64,000 nucleotides of DNA from Eublepharis macularius (GCF_028583425.1 NC_072801.1:17318001-17382000); one strand, 5' to 3'; positions 11,080 to 22,400 are shown, counted from the first letter of the stretch. Numbers and translations: made by a program. The notes: generated by a model from the sequence alone, not told the origin.

Positions 11080-12440
11080 ATTGCGTTCTTCATAAACTGG
11101 TGGATCGTGGAGAGGGGCAAATTCACACCACTGAAATTGTCATGTTGAGAATGAATGCAGATCGTGCTGGTGATGTCATGGTCACGTGTCAGCCTTTGCC
11201 ATGCCCCCAACTTGGAACTTTGCCGCTGCGGAACGGGAGTCTCACAGTAAATGAGATGTAAAGTCAAACAAATTCAACATGTGGGGCGTAACACTACTGC
11301 CTCACAATGTAAAAAGGGTTTTAAAAAGCCAAAATAATGAATCATTCACATCAGGTTCATCACCTCTGCAGCTCAGCATCTTATTTCTGAACAAGCCCTT
11401 GCGGCACTTGCTGCCTGTGGTAAATGTGGGTTAGGTTGCTAGCTGTATTTAGAAAACATGCTGCATCAGAGACGGAGAAGAGGTTTGGCTGAAAACGTGA
11501 TGTTGTTCCTGAAGCATTTAGTATAGACATTTAGTAACTTGTCACATCACTTAGTGCTGATAAAAGGTACATTCCCGTGCTTTTCCCTTCACACATACCC
11601 AAGTTTAAGCCTGGAGGATGTGGAAGAGCCGGGACCGACAATGCTTTATTGATCAGGCAATGGCAGGAATCAATTTCCAATATTTTACCAGGTCTAGCCA
11701 GTCCAGACACTGTACTGCCTTGGTACAGCGGCCTAAGATTTTGTCTACTTTTTGCAGGAGACCAAAGGATCAGTATTCAGCCAGCCTGAACTCCAGCTGG
11801 TTGTTCTCCGCCATTTTCTTTTGTCCTCTTTTTGTCGGAGATCTGAATTGCTGATGCTCACGGATAACTTCAGCTAACTTCCTCTAGAAATCATTAAGGT
11901 GCAGTAAATAAACAACAAGGTAAGTCAGAGGACAACGCAGACTTTCAGAAATTGGAGAGGACTGTTGTGTCACTAATTACCATGCTTGGCCTCCTCTTAA
12001 AAATAGACTGGGAAAAACAGTGGCGATTGCCACAAAACATTCTGAAAGCCGGACAGATATTCTTGGCTGGTGGCAAGAGACGAAGCAGTGAGCTTTCAGA
12101 CCAGAAGGAAACCATCAACTCTGCTCCCATCCAAACCACCCGTGGCTTTAATATTTCATCCTCCAAACCGTTATCTTGCCCTGACTTGCTCTTGCACACT
12201 GGGTCTTCCACTTCCGGCACACTGTTGCCACATGACACCTGACATGGAGGTTTCTAGTTATAAATTCCCCTTCTTGTGTTCTCACTGCCCTTGTGCATGT
12301 GTTTCCTATTCTCCTTCCACTCCCAAGAATTATGTGCAAGATTTTATTGCATTTGGGAATTAAATATTATGAGAGGGAGGGGATATATCTATTTTGTAAG
12401 CTGTTCTCTGCCAATGCTGTTTGCTAACTTATTTTGTTGG
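11080..12440. other. No recognised feature
   Basis: Read on both strands; no gene, SINE or foldback recognised. Open frames are short and unmatched. Confidence 0.45.
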
Positions 12441-12441
12441 T

Positions 12442-12655
12442 TAGGGCTGTGACTCAGTGGAAGAGCATCTGCTTGGCATACAGAAGGTCTCGGGTTCAAT
12501 TCCCAGCATCTCCAGTTGAAAGGGCCAGGCCGTAGATGATGGGAGAGACCTCTGCCTGAGACCCTGGAAAGCTGCTGCCAGTCCGAACAGACAATACTGA
12601 CCCTGGTGGACCAAGGGTCTGATTCAGTATAAGGCAGCTGCATGTGTTCCATCAA
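12442..12655 (+). mobile_element. tRNA-derived SINE, second family
   Basis: The head is tRNA-like: TGACTCAGTGGAAGAGCATC (A box) and GGGTTCAATTCCC (B box). The body has CCTCTGCCTGAGACCCTGGA and ends GTATAAGGCAGCTGCATGTG. Other copies: 59106-59283 and diverged pieces at 45335 and 56300. A transposable element, not a functional tRNA gene. Confidence 0.85.
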
Positions 12656-13214
12656 ACTTGGCTCCTGTAGCACCCTGAGAATTGGAGGGGGGGCACAGTA
12701 CAAATGGCAATAAGTACAAGTGTTCTCTGGGGACTTGGATTCTCCGAGAAGTTAGATGCAAGCAAGATGGAGAGATCTCTGTCTACTCCTTGCCCTTCCT
12801 CTGAGGTCCTTGTATGATAGATAGCAGTTAGGAAATGAAAGAAAATGAGGCTGTGATCCAGTACTGCATCCAGGCACGATGGCTTGGCTTCTCCTCTCCA
12901 TTGGTCTCCTCAGTAGAAGCTAGAGGGGCTTCTCAGCTACTTTTAAACAAGGGCACCAGTCCTTTCTCCAAAAACATTTTTGTCAATTTCAGGGGAGGGC
13001 TGTTGCACAGAGCCTAAACCTCATAAGAGATGCTTTTTGTTTCATGAATCCTGTGGTGTGCAATGCTTTTGGAAGTGTGCTTACATTTAACCCCATCCTG
13101 CAACCAAGGAACAAGCTTAATATCAAACTTATAAAATACGTCTCTGATCTCACAAGATTTCATCCCATACCCACAATGTGATGAGTCATCTGCCTCTCCG
13201 GGCATTTTTTCTTC

Positions 13215-13260
13215 TATCCATCTCCTTCATCTATCTGTCCATCCGTCCATCCATCCACTG
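13215..13260 (+). repeat. Imperfect (TCCA/TCTA)n microsatellite
   Basis: Tetranucleotide run of ATCTATCTGTCCATCCGTCC type, interrupted. Confidence 0.8.
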
Positions 13261-13321
13261 CTTATTCATAGCCCGGCATAGCACTCAAAGAAGAATACAT
13301 TGCAAAGCACATCGCCCTATC

Positions 13322-13578
13322 CAGGGCTTTTTTCCTGGGAAAAGAAGGTGGTGGAACTCAGTGAGTTGCCCTCGGAGAAAATGGTCACATGGCTGGTGGC
13401 CCCGCCCCCTGATCTCCAGACAGAGGGGAGTTTAGATTGCCCTCCGTGCTGCTGGCACAGAGGGCAGTCTAAACTCCCCTCTGTCTGGAGATCAGGGGGC
13501 GGTGCCACCAGCCATGTGACCATTTTCAAGCGGTTCCAGAACTCCGTTCCACTGCGTTCCAGCTGAAAAAAAGCTCTG
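13322..13578. mobile_element. hAT MITE (CAGGGCTTTTTT family) with 8-bp TSD GCCCTATC
   Basis: Terminal inverted repeats CAGGGCTTTTTTCCTGG / GAAAAAAAGCTCTG. Exact 8-bp duplications GCCCTATC at 13314-13321 and 13579-13586 mark it as hAT. The interior is a near-palindrome around GAGGGGAGTTTAGATTGCCC with GGTCACATGGCTGG on both arms. No transposase. Peptides repeated at several places in the window (frames over CATGGCTGGTGGCC) are only translations of this palindrome. Confidence 0.93.
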
Positions 13579-14437
13579 GCCCTATCCAAATTAAGGCAAT
13601 TCACATGTGTATCGCAGATTTCTGCTATCCCTGGGTAACGTTGCATCGCCATTGGAATGATTTTGGTGCAAGACGCCCACCGCCCTCTCATAATCTGCAG
13701 CAATTTTGCAGAGCTATCTTTGCATTGCTATTCCTCCCAAAATGATGGTGGTGGTGGTGGGTGAAACCTCCGAATCATTCATATGTATCAATTTACTTAA
13801 CTGCATTCAGATGTAAAATGGCCCTTTGGCTGTCGTCAGCCTAGTTCCACTACGAACGTGGATAAAGGCAATTTTAACTGCTTTGCAGTATCAGGTTCAG
13901 ACAGCTTACTTGAAGCTTTGGCATGAATTGTTCTGGCTTTTCAGTATGGATAGCAGAGGCTGTTATAAGTTTTTTTAAAAAGAAGGGGGAATCAATTAAG
14001 AAATAATAAGGATGGTCTGAACTGAGTGTGGAGTGAAATGGAATGGCCTCATACACAGGGTATTTGTTCCCCAGGGACGCTGTGTGTGCCAAGAGCAATC
14101 ACCATTTCAAATACCTATATTTCAATGTTCTGTGTTTCATGATCACTCTCCTGACTTCAGGATGTCCCTCTGGAGATTCATGACTGTGCCAGGGAGAGGT
14201 CCAGAAGCCATCATTCCCTGCTGTTGTTAGTCCCCCAGGGAATAGGGCACATCCCAATCATGGTTATGAAATGGACATTCCGGTGTCACAATCGGGAGCT
14301 TCATCCCAGAGACTCATTTAAATGCATGCACGCAACTTCTCACGGGCACAGTCCAGCTCTTCGATTCCATTGGGGAGTGATTTAAACCTCCCTATTGAAA
14401 CCAATGAGAGCTGGAAATGCTGGACTCTGGCAGGACT

Positions 14438-14836
14438 GTGATCTTTTTTTCTGGAAAAAGAGGTGGCGGAATTCAGTGGGTTGCCAGCACAGGGGGCAAC
14501 TCCTGGCAGGAGGTGGTGCCCCTGGTACCACATGTGTGCATGCAAAGTGTGTGCACGCTCCCATGACTGCACAATGACGTCACTTTGGGTCAGCTGGAAC
14601 AAGGGGGGAGTTTTTAAAATTTTAAATCGCCCTCGGCAAAAATGGTCACGTGGCCGGTGGCCCCACCTCCTGATCTCCAGACAGAGGGGAGTTTAGATTG
14701 CTCTCCGCATAGCGGCACGGAGGGCAATCTAAACTCCCCTCTGTCTGGAGATCAGGGCGAGGCCACTGGCCATGTGACCATTTTCAAGAGGTGCTGGAAC
14801 TCCATTCCACCATGTTCCAGCTGAAAAAAAGCCCTG
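14438..14836. mobile_element. hAT MITE, long variant
   Basis: Right end GAAAAAAAGCCCTG as in the 257-bp form. The left arm carries about 145 bp extra (CCAGCACAGGGGGCAACTCC through CACAATGACGTCACTTTGGG) absent from short copies and shared with 47937-48300. The left terminus is damaged (ATCTTTTTTTCTGG). Confidence 0.85.
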
Positions 14837-15009
14837 ATCTTTGTTACGTAAGGGAATTCTGCCATTCCCATATTTATGTTATAAATGCATTTCAATTTCT
14901 ATGCTGACTGTACCAAGGGAGGAAAGTAGAACATTTGCCTCCTGTCCCATAAATATTTATGTAGAGGGGTAGAGATAAGTAGGTAAGGTAAAAGGTAAGT
15001 ACCATCACT

Positions 15010-15310
15010 GCTCTTGCTACAAAAAACCCCCAACTGGGCTATGAAAGCCAGCCTTCTTTTGCCATCACTGCCCCTGCTACAGATGACCACCAATTGTTGT
15101 TAGCAGTGGGAGGGGTTAAAAAGGCAGCCCACCTTTTGCCATCACTGAGTCTTCTTGTAAAAGACAGACTATAAATACTGTAAAATAAGCAAATCAATAA
15201 ATCACTGCTGCCACAACAGAAGAACCGCTCGCTATCAGTAGCAATAAGACGGGCTATGAAAGCCGGCCCTTCATTTGCCGTTGCTGCTTTTGCTACAAGA
15301 AGATCACTGA
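15010..15310. repeat. Diverged repeat units with GGCTATGAAAGCC
   Basis: Three related segments at about 15035-15085, 15117-15165 and 15250-15310 share GGGCTATGAAAGCC and/or TTTTGCCATCACTG...CTTGCTACA, about 20-30% diverged. Could be an old tandem array or a decayed element. No coding sense seen. Confidence 0.55.
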
Positions 15311-15314
15311 CAGT

Positions 15315-16090
15315 AAAACAGACAATTCTCTTTGAAAAGGAAATTGTAGAACCATCACCCAAGAGTTAAAATGGAACTGAGGCACCCAGTTCATTGAACC
15401 GTCTAGCAACATTTTCCTTTTTCTGATGACGTGGAATGGGCGGGTGCTGCATCACAATCTTAAACCCAAAAACTCTTTGCAGGGGCTGTTGAGCACTCCA
15501 GAGTCAAGCACGAGAAAGTGCATGTTGCATTTTCTCCTCTGCCAAACATACATACCCTTACACACTGACCTGTGGTTGTTTTTTTTAATGTTGCTTAGCA
15601 TTCAGTCAATCCTCAGAATAGCACTCAAATTAAACTCCCCAAGGGATTTGTTTTGCAGGTCTCCAGGGTGATACCTGCCTGGGAGAGGAAAACCAGCCGT
15701 GACAAGCGATGCTGTCGGAAGGAAGGATGTAGGGCTCAAACTCTCCGGACAGCAAAAGAAGCTTGGCAGAATCCCTTTTGTGAGGCACCCAGGGCCCAAT
15801 CCACTAAGAAGTTCTCTGGTGCATAGTCTGTTGAAATGATCAAGCCCATGGGGAATCATGGGAGTGGGGTGTTGGAAGACCACCTCAAATCTTATCCTGC
15901 CCCCCCCAATTCTACCCTTCAAGCTTTTTATGAGTTCCAAGGGGATGGAGGAGACGAAATCCCCCCCCCACTCCTTTTTCTTACTTTCAACATTTTGCAC
16001 CAGCGTATATAGTCCACATCAGGCTGGCTTGTAAGTGTATTTTTCCCCTTGTCAGCTGATTTACAAGATCATATTTTTCTGCATACATGG
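15315..16090. other. No recognised feature
   Basis: No gene or named repeat family recognised between the diverged repeat units and the solo LTR. Confidence 0.45.
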
Positions 16091-16095
16091 GGAAC

Positions 16096-16782
16096 TGTTC
16101 TGGCTCAGCCTTCCTAGTCTGCTGGTCTCCTGGAGGGCCAGGACTTATTCTGCAGATGATCACTTGGCAGGTCCTGGAGCACGAAGTCTGAAGCTAGACC
16201 TAGCACCCAAGAGTTGTAGCCTTGTGAACTTGTTGATCCAGCAGAACTGTCTCCCCAGCGCTCAGCCTAAGTGGATGGGAGGGGAGTGGCCCCAGCTACA
16301 TTGCCAGCAGGTGATCCTGAGGCTGTGAGCTGGCCAGGATCCTGCACAGAAGCATCGCCCCCAGTGCACTGCTCTAGCTCTGCCGTGGCATGCTGTACCA
16401 TCTGGCCACCTCTTCTGAGCTACCTTGGTCCAGGCCTTCTGCAGCTGCTGTTCGTGTGGAAATGGAGAGGATCCAAGGGGCTACAGGCCCAGGTCTGAGT
16501 CATGCCTAGCAAAGGCCTGTAGGCTGTCTCAGGGACTGGTGGCGAAGTTTCCTGTGCAGCTTCTAGAAGGGTGGTCTCTGATGCTGATGGTATGTTGTCA
16601 GCAGACGCCTCTGCAGTGCTTGGCACTCTCTGGTACTCCTCAGTCACTGACTTTTGCTCCTTGGGCTCCTCCCGCTAGGAGCAGAAAGACTTTGGTCTTC
16701 CTGGCTGGAGAGAGGGCTACCCCACTTCCAGGTGAGGCTTTAACCAATAGAGTGGAAACCAGGAATTTCCTCATAACCAACA
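16096..16782. mobile_element. Solo LTR, 687 bp, TSD GGAAC
   Basis: Begins TGTTCTGG and ends CCAACA (TG...CA). It is flanked by 5-bp direct repeats GGAAC at 16091-16095 and 16783-16787. No internal retroviral region is present, so this is a recombined solo LTR. Open frames across it are accidental. Family (ERV or Gypsy) not determined. Confidence 0.8.
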
Positions 16783-16931
16783 GGAACTGTGTTGCAAAGG
16801 CCAAAGCATGCCCCCCCCATGGGTCAGCTGTGGAACTCTGTGTTCTGAGGTAAAAATCAGGTCAAGGAAACTGCACAGTTGAAGAAAGACAGTACAAGAC
16901 TCCTGAATAGCAATTTTATATAAAAGTCAGT

Positions 16932-17294
16932 ATGGCAACTGAGTTTTTAAATGTTCATGGAGAGATGGTGCACGACCTCTCTAGGGGCCATTTCAACGCA
17001 AACCTCTCACATGAACCTGCCGAAGTGCCCACCACACCACCCCTCCCTCTGTCCAACTCCACCTCACACCTCTCACAGCCATTACCTCTTACTGCCACCA
17101 AGAAGCCTTCTGGCAGACGTCGTGCAAGATACACCAACGCCAAAAGGAGGAAGCAACTTAGAGATGTGGCAAAGAAATATGCACATCCTACTCTTGCAGT
17201 GCACCGAGCAGCAGTGGCCAAGTACCAGCAAGATCACCCCAAGGTGCACAGAGCAGCAGAGTCTCTCTATGAGCAAAGCAATCCTGGAAGATGA
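16932..17294 (+). pseudogene. Helitron N-terminal ORF remnant
   Basis: Open for 120 codons and ends at a natural stop. The second half is a basic segment (RRRARYTNAKRRKQ) followed by repeats of the type HRAAVAKYQQDHP / HRAAESLYEQSNP, as in the N-terminal region of vertebrate Helitron polyproteins. It lies directly inside the 5' end and is followed, after the deletion, by helicase sequence. Not expected to function alone. Confidence 0.7.
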
Positions 17295-17464
17295 GTAGAG
17301 AGGTATTCACTTCCATGGAAGGTTAAGGCTCACTCAGGCATGGCAGATGATCCTTGGCTACCTTCAAGCTGCCTCTTAACTTCATCCATGCAGAAACACC
17401 CTTGTTCAGCATCTCAAAACAAAGCAACATGGCCTAACTGCTGTGGAACTGTAAGCTCATTGTT

Positions 17465-18146
17465 TGAGATGAGAGCACCGTGGCGCTTAAGGGGTATTTT
17501 GAGGCACTGAGCATAACCCTCAAAGATGTCAGGAGAAATGAGAAAGTGATAGGGGGAGTCACCATGCTGCTGGCTGGAGACTTATTGCAGACTTTGCCAG
17601 TAGTCTCAAGGGGAACTCGAGCTGACGAGGTTACCATGTGTGTCAAGGCATCATACTTGTGACCCCTCATCAGAAAACTCTCACTAAGAAAGGTGACCAT
17701 CCCTGCAGTCCTGGGCACAGCAGTCCACTACCCTGTGGAGTTCCTCAACACACTCAACGCTCCTGGCTTCCCAGCCCACAAGCTTCTCCTCAGAGTGGGG
17801 GCTCCAGTGATGCTGCTCCAGAACCCACCCAAACTCTGCAATGGCACCAGACAGCAAGTGAGAGCCCTCCACAGGAACGTCATCGAGGCCACATTGTTCA
17901 CCAGCAGCGCTCGGGGTGGAGTCGGTGTTTATACCACACGTACCACTCATGCCATCAGATAACCTCTTCGAGTTCGAGAGACTGCAGTTCCCCCTCATGG
18001 GCTGCTTTGCTATGACGATCAACCAGTCCCAGGGGCAGATACTGAAGGTGGCAGGAATTGTGGGAGGATTGTTTCTCACACGGGCTGTTCTACGTGGCCT
18101 GCTCCAGAGTGAACTCACCCAGCAGCCTGGTGATCCTAGCACCTGA
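17465..18146 (+). pseudogene. Helitron PIF1-like helicase remnant, frameshifted
   Basis: Three overlapping frames carry consecutive helicase blocks. GGVTMLLAGDLLQTLPVVSR corresponds to the walker-B/GDxxQ motif of PIF1 helicases (17480-17662, one frame). [23 protein letters not shown] lies in the next frame (about 17790-17860). CFAMTINQSQGQ is motif VI-like (about 18003-18038) in a third frame. At least two frameshifts separate them, so the copy is dead. The ATP-binding walker-A part is absent. Confidence 0.88.
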
Positions 18147-18599
18147 GCAGAAGACCACCAATGAGGTCTACAAAGAGGTCCTTCAGTAGAAAAAAAAGGT
18201 TGTACGTATTTTTCACTTTATTTATTGCACTACAATCTTTTCCTTTTAAAATCTCTTCAATAAATGTTACGTTTAGAAATTCATTATTTTTCGGCATCAG
18301 CGTGTTTCGCTTTATTCAAACACCTTTGTGAAGCTTGGGTACTATGCTATTATACTACAAAACCAACTCCAAAAAAATCCCCCCACAAACCAAAAAATGT
18401 TACATATCCATAAATATTATAACTGGCTTTAAAGTAGTTAAATACCATAGCGAAGCATGGGCATCAAGCTAGTATATATATACAAAAATCAAGAGTAAAT
18501 GAACCTCTATGAAAATGTTAATAATTATATACTTGTAAAGTGACTATGTGCACATGCAGAGTGCCAAAAAAATATAAATACAATATCAATTCATAGAAA

Positions 18600-19190
18600 A
18601 TTCATAGAAAAATAGACCTATATACAAAACTGTAAAGCATCCATTCACAAATACATATACAATAATAAATAACCATGAAAACACATAACAAGTACTTGTC
18701 CACCCGACTGGCAGCATATAAATCTTCACAAATGCTGTCTTCCTCAGGGGCACGAGTGCGCACAAGTAAGGAACACATGACACCGCTCCTCAGAGATGAC
18801 TTTGAGTGAGTTTGTACTTACATAAATGAAGCGTGGTTTGGTTCCTTGCCCCTGAGGAAGTCTTGGGATGAAAACTGAAAAGCAAGCCGGCCCCAGTTTG
18901 GGCAGGGCACAGATGGGCTTGGACTGTCTTCTCTAGTTCCACGCGTTGTTTCTGCATGAGAAGAATACAGGTGTATGAACTTTATCCACACATACAGTCT
19001 TTCTCACCTGCTTTTGTATGTCTTCAGTGGAGCTTCATTCCTCAACTTGGTCTTGAGAGATTTAAAGAGACAGCATTTGTGAAGATTTATATGCTGCCAG
19101 TCGGGTGGACACATACTTGTTATGTGTTTTCATGGTTATTCATTATTGTATATGTATTTGTGAATGGATGCTTTACAGTTTTAAGTTCAG
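18600..19190. repeat. Inverted pair of about 125-bp repeats (possible Penelope-type termini)
   Basis: The segment 18620-18745 is repeated inverted at about 19063-19185 (shared words GTGAAGATTTATATGCTGCC, CAGTCGGGTGGAC, GTGAATGGATGCTTTACAG). It starts immediately after the Helitron. CCCCTGAGGAAG near both inner edges resembles Penelope tails. Frames on the two strands give near-identical 45-residue hydrophobic peptides, which reflect the duplication, not a gene. Confidence 0.7.
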
Positions 19191-19261
19191 AACTTTTTAC
19201 CAACTTGCAGAGACCTTTAAATAAATTGTACTTTCCTTATCTTAACTCTTATCTCCTGTCA

Positions 19262-19495
19262 AGAGCCAGTGTAGTCTAGTGATTAGAGTGTTGGACTAGG
19301 ATTTGGGAGACCCAAGTTCGAATCCCTACTCTGCCATGGAAGCTTGTTGGCTGACTGAGTAACTCACACACTCTCAGCCTAACCTATCTTATAGGATTGT
19401 TGTGAGGGTAAAATAGAGGAGAGGAGAATAATGTAAACCGCTTTATGTCCCCATTGGGGATAAAGGCGGGGTATCAATGAAGCAAATAAAAAATA
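19262..19495 (+). mobile_element. tRNA-derived SINE (Sauria-type), near complete
   Basis: Head AGAGCCAGTGTAGTCTAGTG, B-box-like AGTTCGAATCCC, middle GCTTGTTGGCTGACT, body CTCTCAGCCTAACCTATCTT and GGGGATAAAGGCGGGGTATC, tail AAATAAAAAATAAAT. Confidence 0.88.
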
Positions 19496-19499
19496 AATG

Positions 19500-20155
19500 T
19501 TAAGCATCCTGCCATGTTTAAAAAACCTTGAACTTTCCCAACAGAATCAGTGTTGTCAAAGAATACAAGTCATATCCCTAATGACCCAGTGGGATTCCAT
19601 AATTGTCTTTATCCTGAGACAAGCTCTTGCATGAATTGGGTCAGCACAGTGAAAACAAATTCAGCAACCTGGATAGAAGCACACTTGCCAGTCTGACGCT
19701 GAGTTAACTCTCTTTTCTTATTTTTTATGCTTCCAGTATTTATGACAGTGGATTTGTGAACTACAGCAGAAAATTTTTTTGCCAGTCTGACCTGAAATCA
19801 GCTTGGGAGATGGGAAGAGCAAGCCAAGAAGGTGCTGAGAGTCCGCGCTGGAGGTATGCTCTGTTGATGCACTGTCCCTTTACATCAGCATATTTTCCCT
19901 TGTCTGTGAAATGCAGTCGAATTTTAATAAAGTGGTGAGGAGAGCAGCTTGCGTCTGCTCAGGAGACAAGATTGTTGATGGCTGAAAACAAGAAGTGGGA
20001 ACAGCAGCCTTCAGGTGTATTTATTTTTTAATCTTGTCTTTCTTCCAAGGAGGAAGGGTTCAATCCCCTTTATCTCTTCAGAAGTAGGTTTACCTGTGAG
20101 ACAGTGACTGGCTTAATGTCATCCAGGGAGCTTCATGGAAGACTAGAGATCTAAA
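19500..20155. other. No recognised feature
   Basis: Ordinary sequence between two SINEs; no gene or known repeat recognised. Confidence 0.45.
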
Positions 20156-20280
20156 CTCTGTGTGGTTAAGAAGACTAAGATCTGGGAGGCCTGGGTTGGA
20201 ATTCCCATTCTGCCATGGAAGCTTGCTGGGTGACTTTGGGCCAGTCACTCTGTCTCTCCTAACTTAACCTACCTCGCAGG

Positions 20281-20750
20281 ATTTGAGTCCAGTAGCACCT
20301 TAAAGACCAACGAGATTTCCAGGGTACATGTTTTCGAGAGTCAAAGCTTCCTTCTTCATCAGAAGAAGGGAGCTTTGACTCTCATAAGCTCAGGGCTTTT
20401 TTTCAGCAGGAACGTGGTGGAACGGAGTTCCGGAACCTCTTGAAAATGGTCACATGGCTGGTGGCCCAGCCCCCTGATCTCCAGACAGAGGGGAGTTTAG
20501 ATTGCCTTCCACGCCGCTGGAGCGGCGCGGAGGGCAAGCTAAACTCCCCTCTGTCTTGAGATCAGGGGGTGGGGCCACCAGCCATGTGACAGTTTTCTCC
20601 GAGGGCAACCCACTGAGTTCCACCCCCTCTTTTCCCAGAAAAAAAGCCCTGCATAAGCGCATACCCTGCAAACCTTGTTGATCTTTAAGGTGCTACTGGA
20701 CTCAAATCTCGACCTTCTACTGCAGGCCAACATGGCTACTCACCTGAAAC
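20281..20750. mobile_element. Penelope-like terminus pair inside the SINE
   Basis: ATTTGAGTCCAGTAGCACCT on the left and its inverted copy AGGTGCTACTGGACTCAAAT on the right, ending CATGGCTACTCACCTGAAAC. Itself interrupted by the hAT MITE at 20391-20651. Confidence 0.82.
20391..20651. mobile_element. hAT MITE (CAGGGCTTTTTT family) inside the Penelope copy
   Basis: Same palindromic family as 13322-13578. Ends CAGGGCTTTTTTTCAGC / GAAAAAAAGCCCTG, flanked by CATAAGCT and CATAAGCG (7 of 8 identical). Confidence 0.92.
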
Positions 20751-20874
20751 TACCTCACAGAGTTATTGTTGTGAAGATAAAATGGAGGAGGGGAGAATAA
20801 TGTTGTAAGCCATGTTGCATTCCTGTTGGGGGAAAAAGTGGGGCATAACTATCTAAATAAATGAATCTTTTCTC

Positions 20875-21585
20875 AGCCATGAAGCTCACTAGGTGATCTT
20901 GGGCCAACCAGCTTAACTCATCTCACAAGTCTGTAGTCATGTTTGAATGGGGAGCTGCCTTGAGACCCTTGGAAGGATGAAATACAAGTGTGATGGAAAT
21001 ATCTGTCACAGAAATAGGTCTGATCAACACATAAAAATAGCACATCAGGAGACCCGTCTCTCTGATGTGCCAGTTCTTTCTTTTCAGTGAGTTTCCCACA
21101 TGGTGGGGTGTGGGGGAAGCACTCACAGCAACTGCCACCTGTCGTCTGAAGTGGTACAGCCTATTCTACCACTTCATTATACTGCAAGCACAGAGCAGAC
21201 CTGCAGAGATGCTCTTTCCTGACTTGCCTCCTAGGAGACATAGTGAATAGTTAGAATGACAAAATGGCGGCCACTTGTGTTCATCACACTGCCAAAGCTC
21301 AATGCAGCAAACATAGAACTGTTTCCCCTTAAGTGATTTTGATGAGCTTAACCAGTTGGTTAGGCAGAAGAGGCAGCCTGCAAGACAGGGCTGCATAGAA
21401 CCTGAGATATCCCATCTGACCCCAGTGGTTCATGTGTTGAAGCCTAGTTGGGTGATATCTAAATTTGAATCAAAGACTACAACCCAAATGCGTCCTATGA
21501 TGTAAGCCCCACTCACTCCCCCACCGTGAGGCAGATTTTCCCCTCCAAATCTGTCAAGATTGCTGGCTGTGGCTGGGCAGCCTCT
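20875..21585. other. No confidently recognised feature
   Basis: A small inverted pair (GCACATCAGGAGAC / GTCTCTCTGATGTGC, about 21040-21070) is present. Otherwise unassigned. Confidence 0.4.
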
Positions 21586-21590
21586 GGTAC

Positions 21591-22400
21591 TGTGTCTCTG
21601 GGTGTAATTTAAAGTTCTTTTTGTCCCACACTTTAAGCTTATGTATCTATGGCTTATATCTCAGTCCAAATATTTGGTAGGGGAGAAGCAAGAGCTCACA
21701 TCTTCAAATGAAATGGCTCTACAGGCTGAGTCAAGTTCAAGAGGAAATAGCAGATTTATTAAGCAGGCAAGGTTAATATATAGCTAGGCAGGGAAAGTAA
21801 AGCTGAGCTAAACTTTGATTGTAGAACAGAATACTTCACAAGCATTAGGTACAATAATCTTCTTAAAGCTTCGTTTCAATAGTTACAGATCTTAAAAATG
21901 ATAGGTTGGTAGTTTCAGTTTGCATTAATAAAGTTCCTTCATTGATTTCACTTTATAGCTTAGGTGTTTTGACTTCAACACTGCACTCTTTACCCTTTAC
22001 ACCAGATTCAGGGTCCTCTGCAGAGCCAAACCCCCTTTTTTAGACACTGGGCAGGAATTATTATTCTCCAAAAGACATAACTCTGTTCTTTTGGCTGAAG
22101 GGGAGTCTCCTTTCACTACCCACTTCCTCTGCCAACAACACCCCCCCCCCCCCCGATCTATCTTGTCTGTGTAAATTAGCGCTGGCTTCCACATTTAAGT
22201 ACTTTAACTAAAAGTTTTCCAAACTGCAACTCCTCCAACAATTCTGTCAGCACCAATTGTTACCTTCTCACTGGCCAATCACAGCGAGGGGAAGGAGCAG
22301 CCTGTTAATCATTCTCCTTTTAGGCAGTCCTTTTAACTCTTTCCCATTCTCTAGATGCTGCACTTAGTAAACCTTTCAATTAAAAGCCCATTCCGTCACA
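21591..22400 (-). mobile_element. Probable solo LTR, 810 bp
   Basis: On the minus strand it begins TGTGACGGAATGGG and ends GAGACACA (TG...CA). The flanking pentamers GGTAC (21586-21590) and GGTGC (22401-22405) differ at one base. Minus-strand signals fit an LTR: a CCAAT-type TGATTGGCCA, CTATAAAG near 21953, AATAAA near 21755. The start resembles the LTR at 50102. Confidence 0.65.

Larger units (their letters stand above)
16901..18473 (+). mobile_element. Helitron, internally deleted, with 3' hairpin and CTAG end
   Basis: The proposed 5' end TCCTGAATAGCAATTTTATA is Helitron-like. The 3' end is diagnostic: hairpin CCATAGCGAAGCATGG (18445-18460), eight bases, then CTAG followed by T (18469-18473). 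Between them lie an N-terminal Helitron ORF remnant and the C-terminal part of a PIF1-type helicase. The Rep/HUH nuclease and the helicase front are missing, leaving 1.57 kb of an element normally several times longer. It is therefore nonautonomous. The base before the 5' TC is C rather than the expected A, so the left edge is less certain. Confidence 0.85.
20160..20870 (+). mobile_element. tRNA-SINE split by a Penelope insertion
   Basis: SINE text runs to about 20280 (GGTGACTTTGGGCCAGTCAC...ACCTACCTCGCAGG) and resumes at 20751 (TACCTCACAGAGTTATTGTT...AAATAAATGAAT). TACCTCGCAG (20270-20279) and TACCTCACAG (20751-20760) are near-identical flanking repeats, consistent with a target duplication. 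Confidence 0.88.

Noticed and set aside
12442-12520. Possible functional tRNA gene
   Set aside because: A and B boxes are present, but the sequence continues into a SINE body that recurs elsewhere (59106), so it is retrotransposed.
16425-16853. 142-codon frame
   Set aside because: It overlaps the end of the solo LTR (16096-16782) and shows no recognisable domain.
18586-19279. Two near-identical hydrophobic peptides on opposite strands that look like a membrane protein
   Set aside because: They arise from one inverted repeat; no conserved start, splice sites or family.
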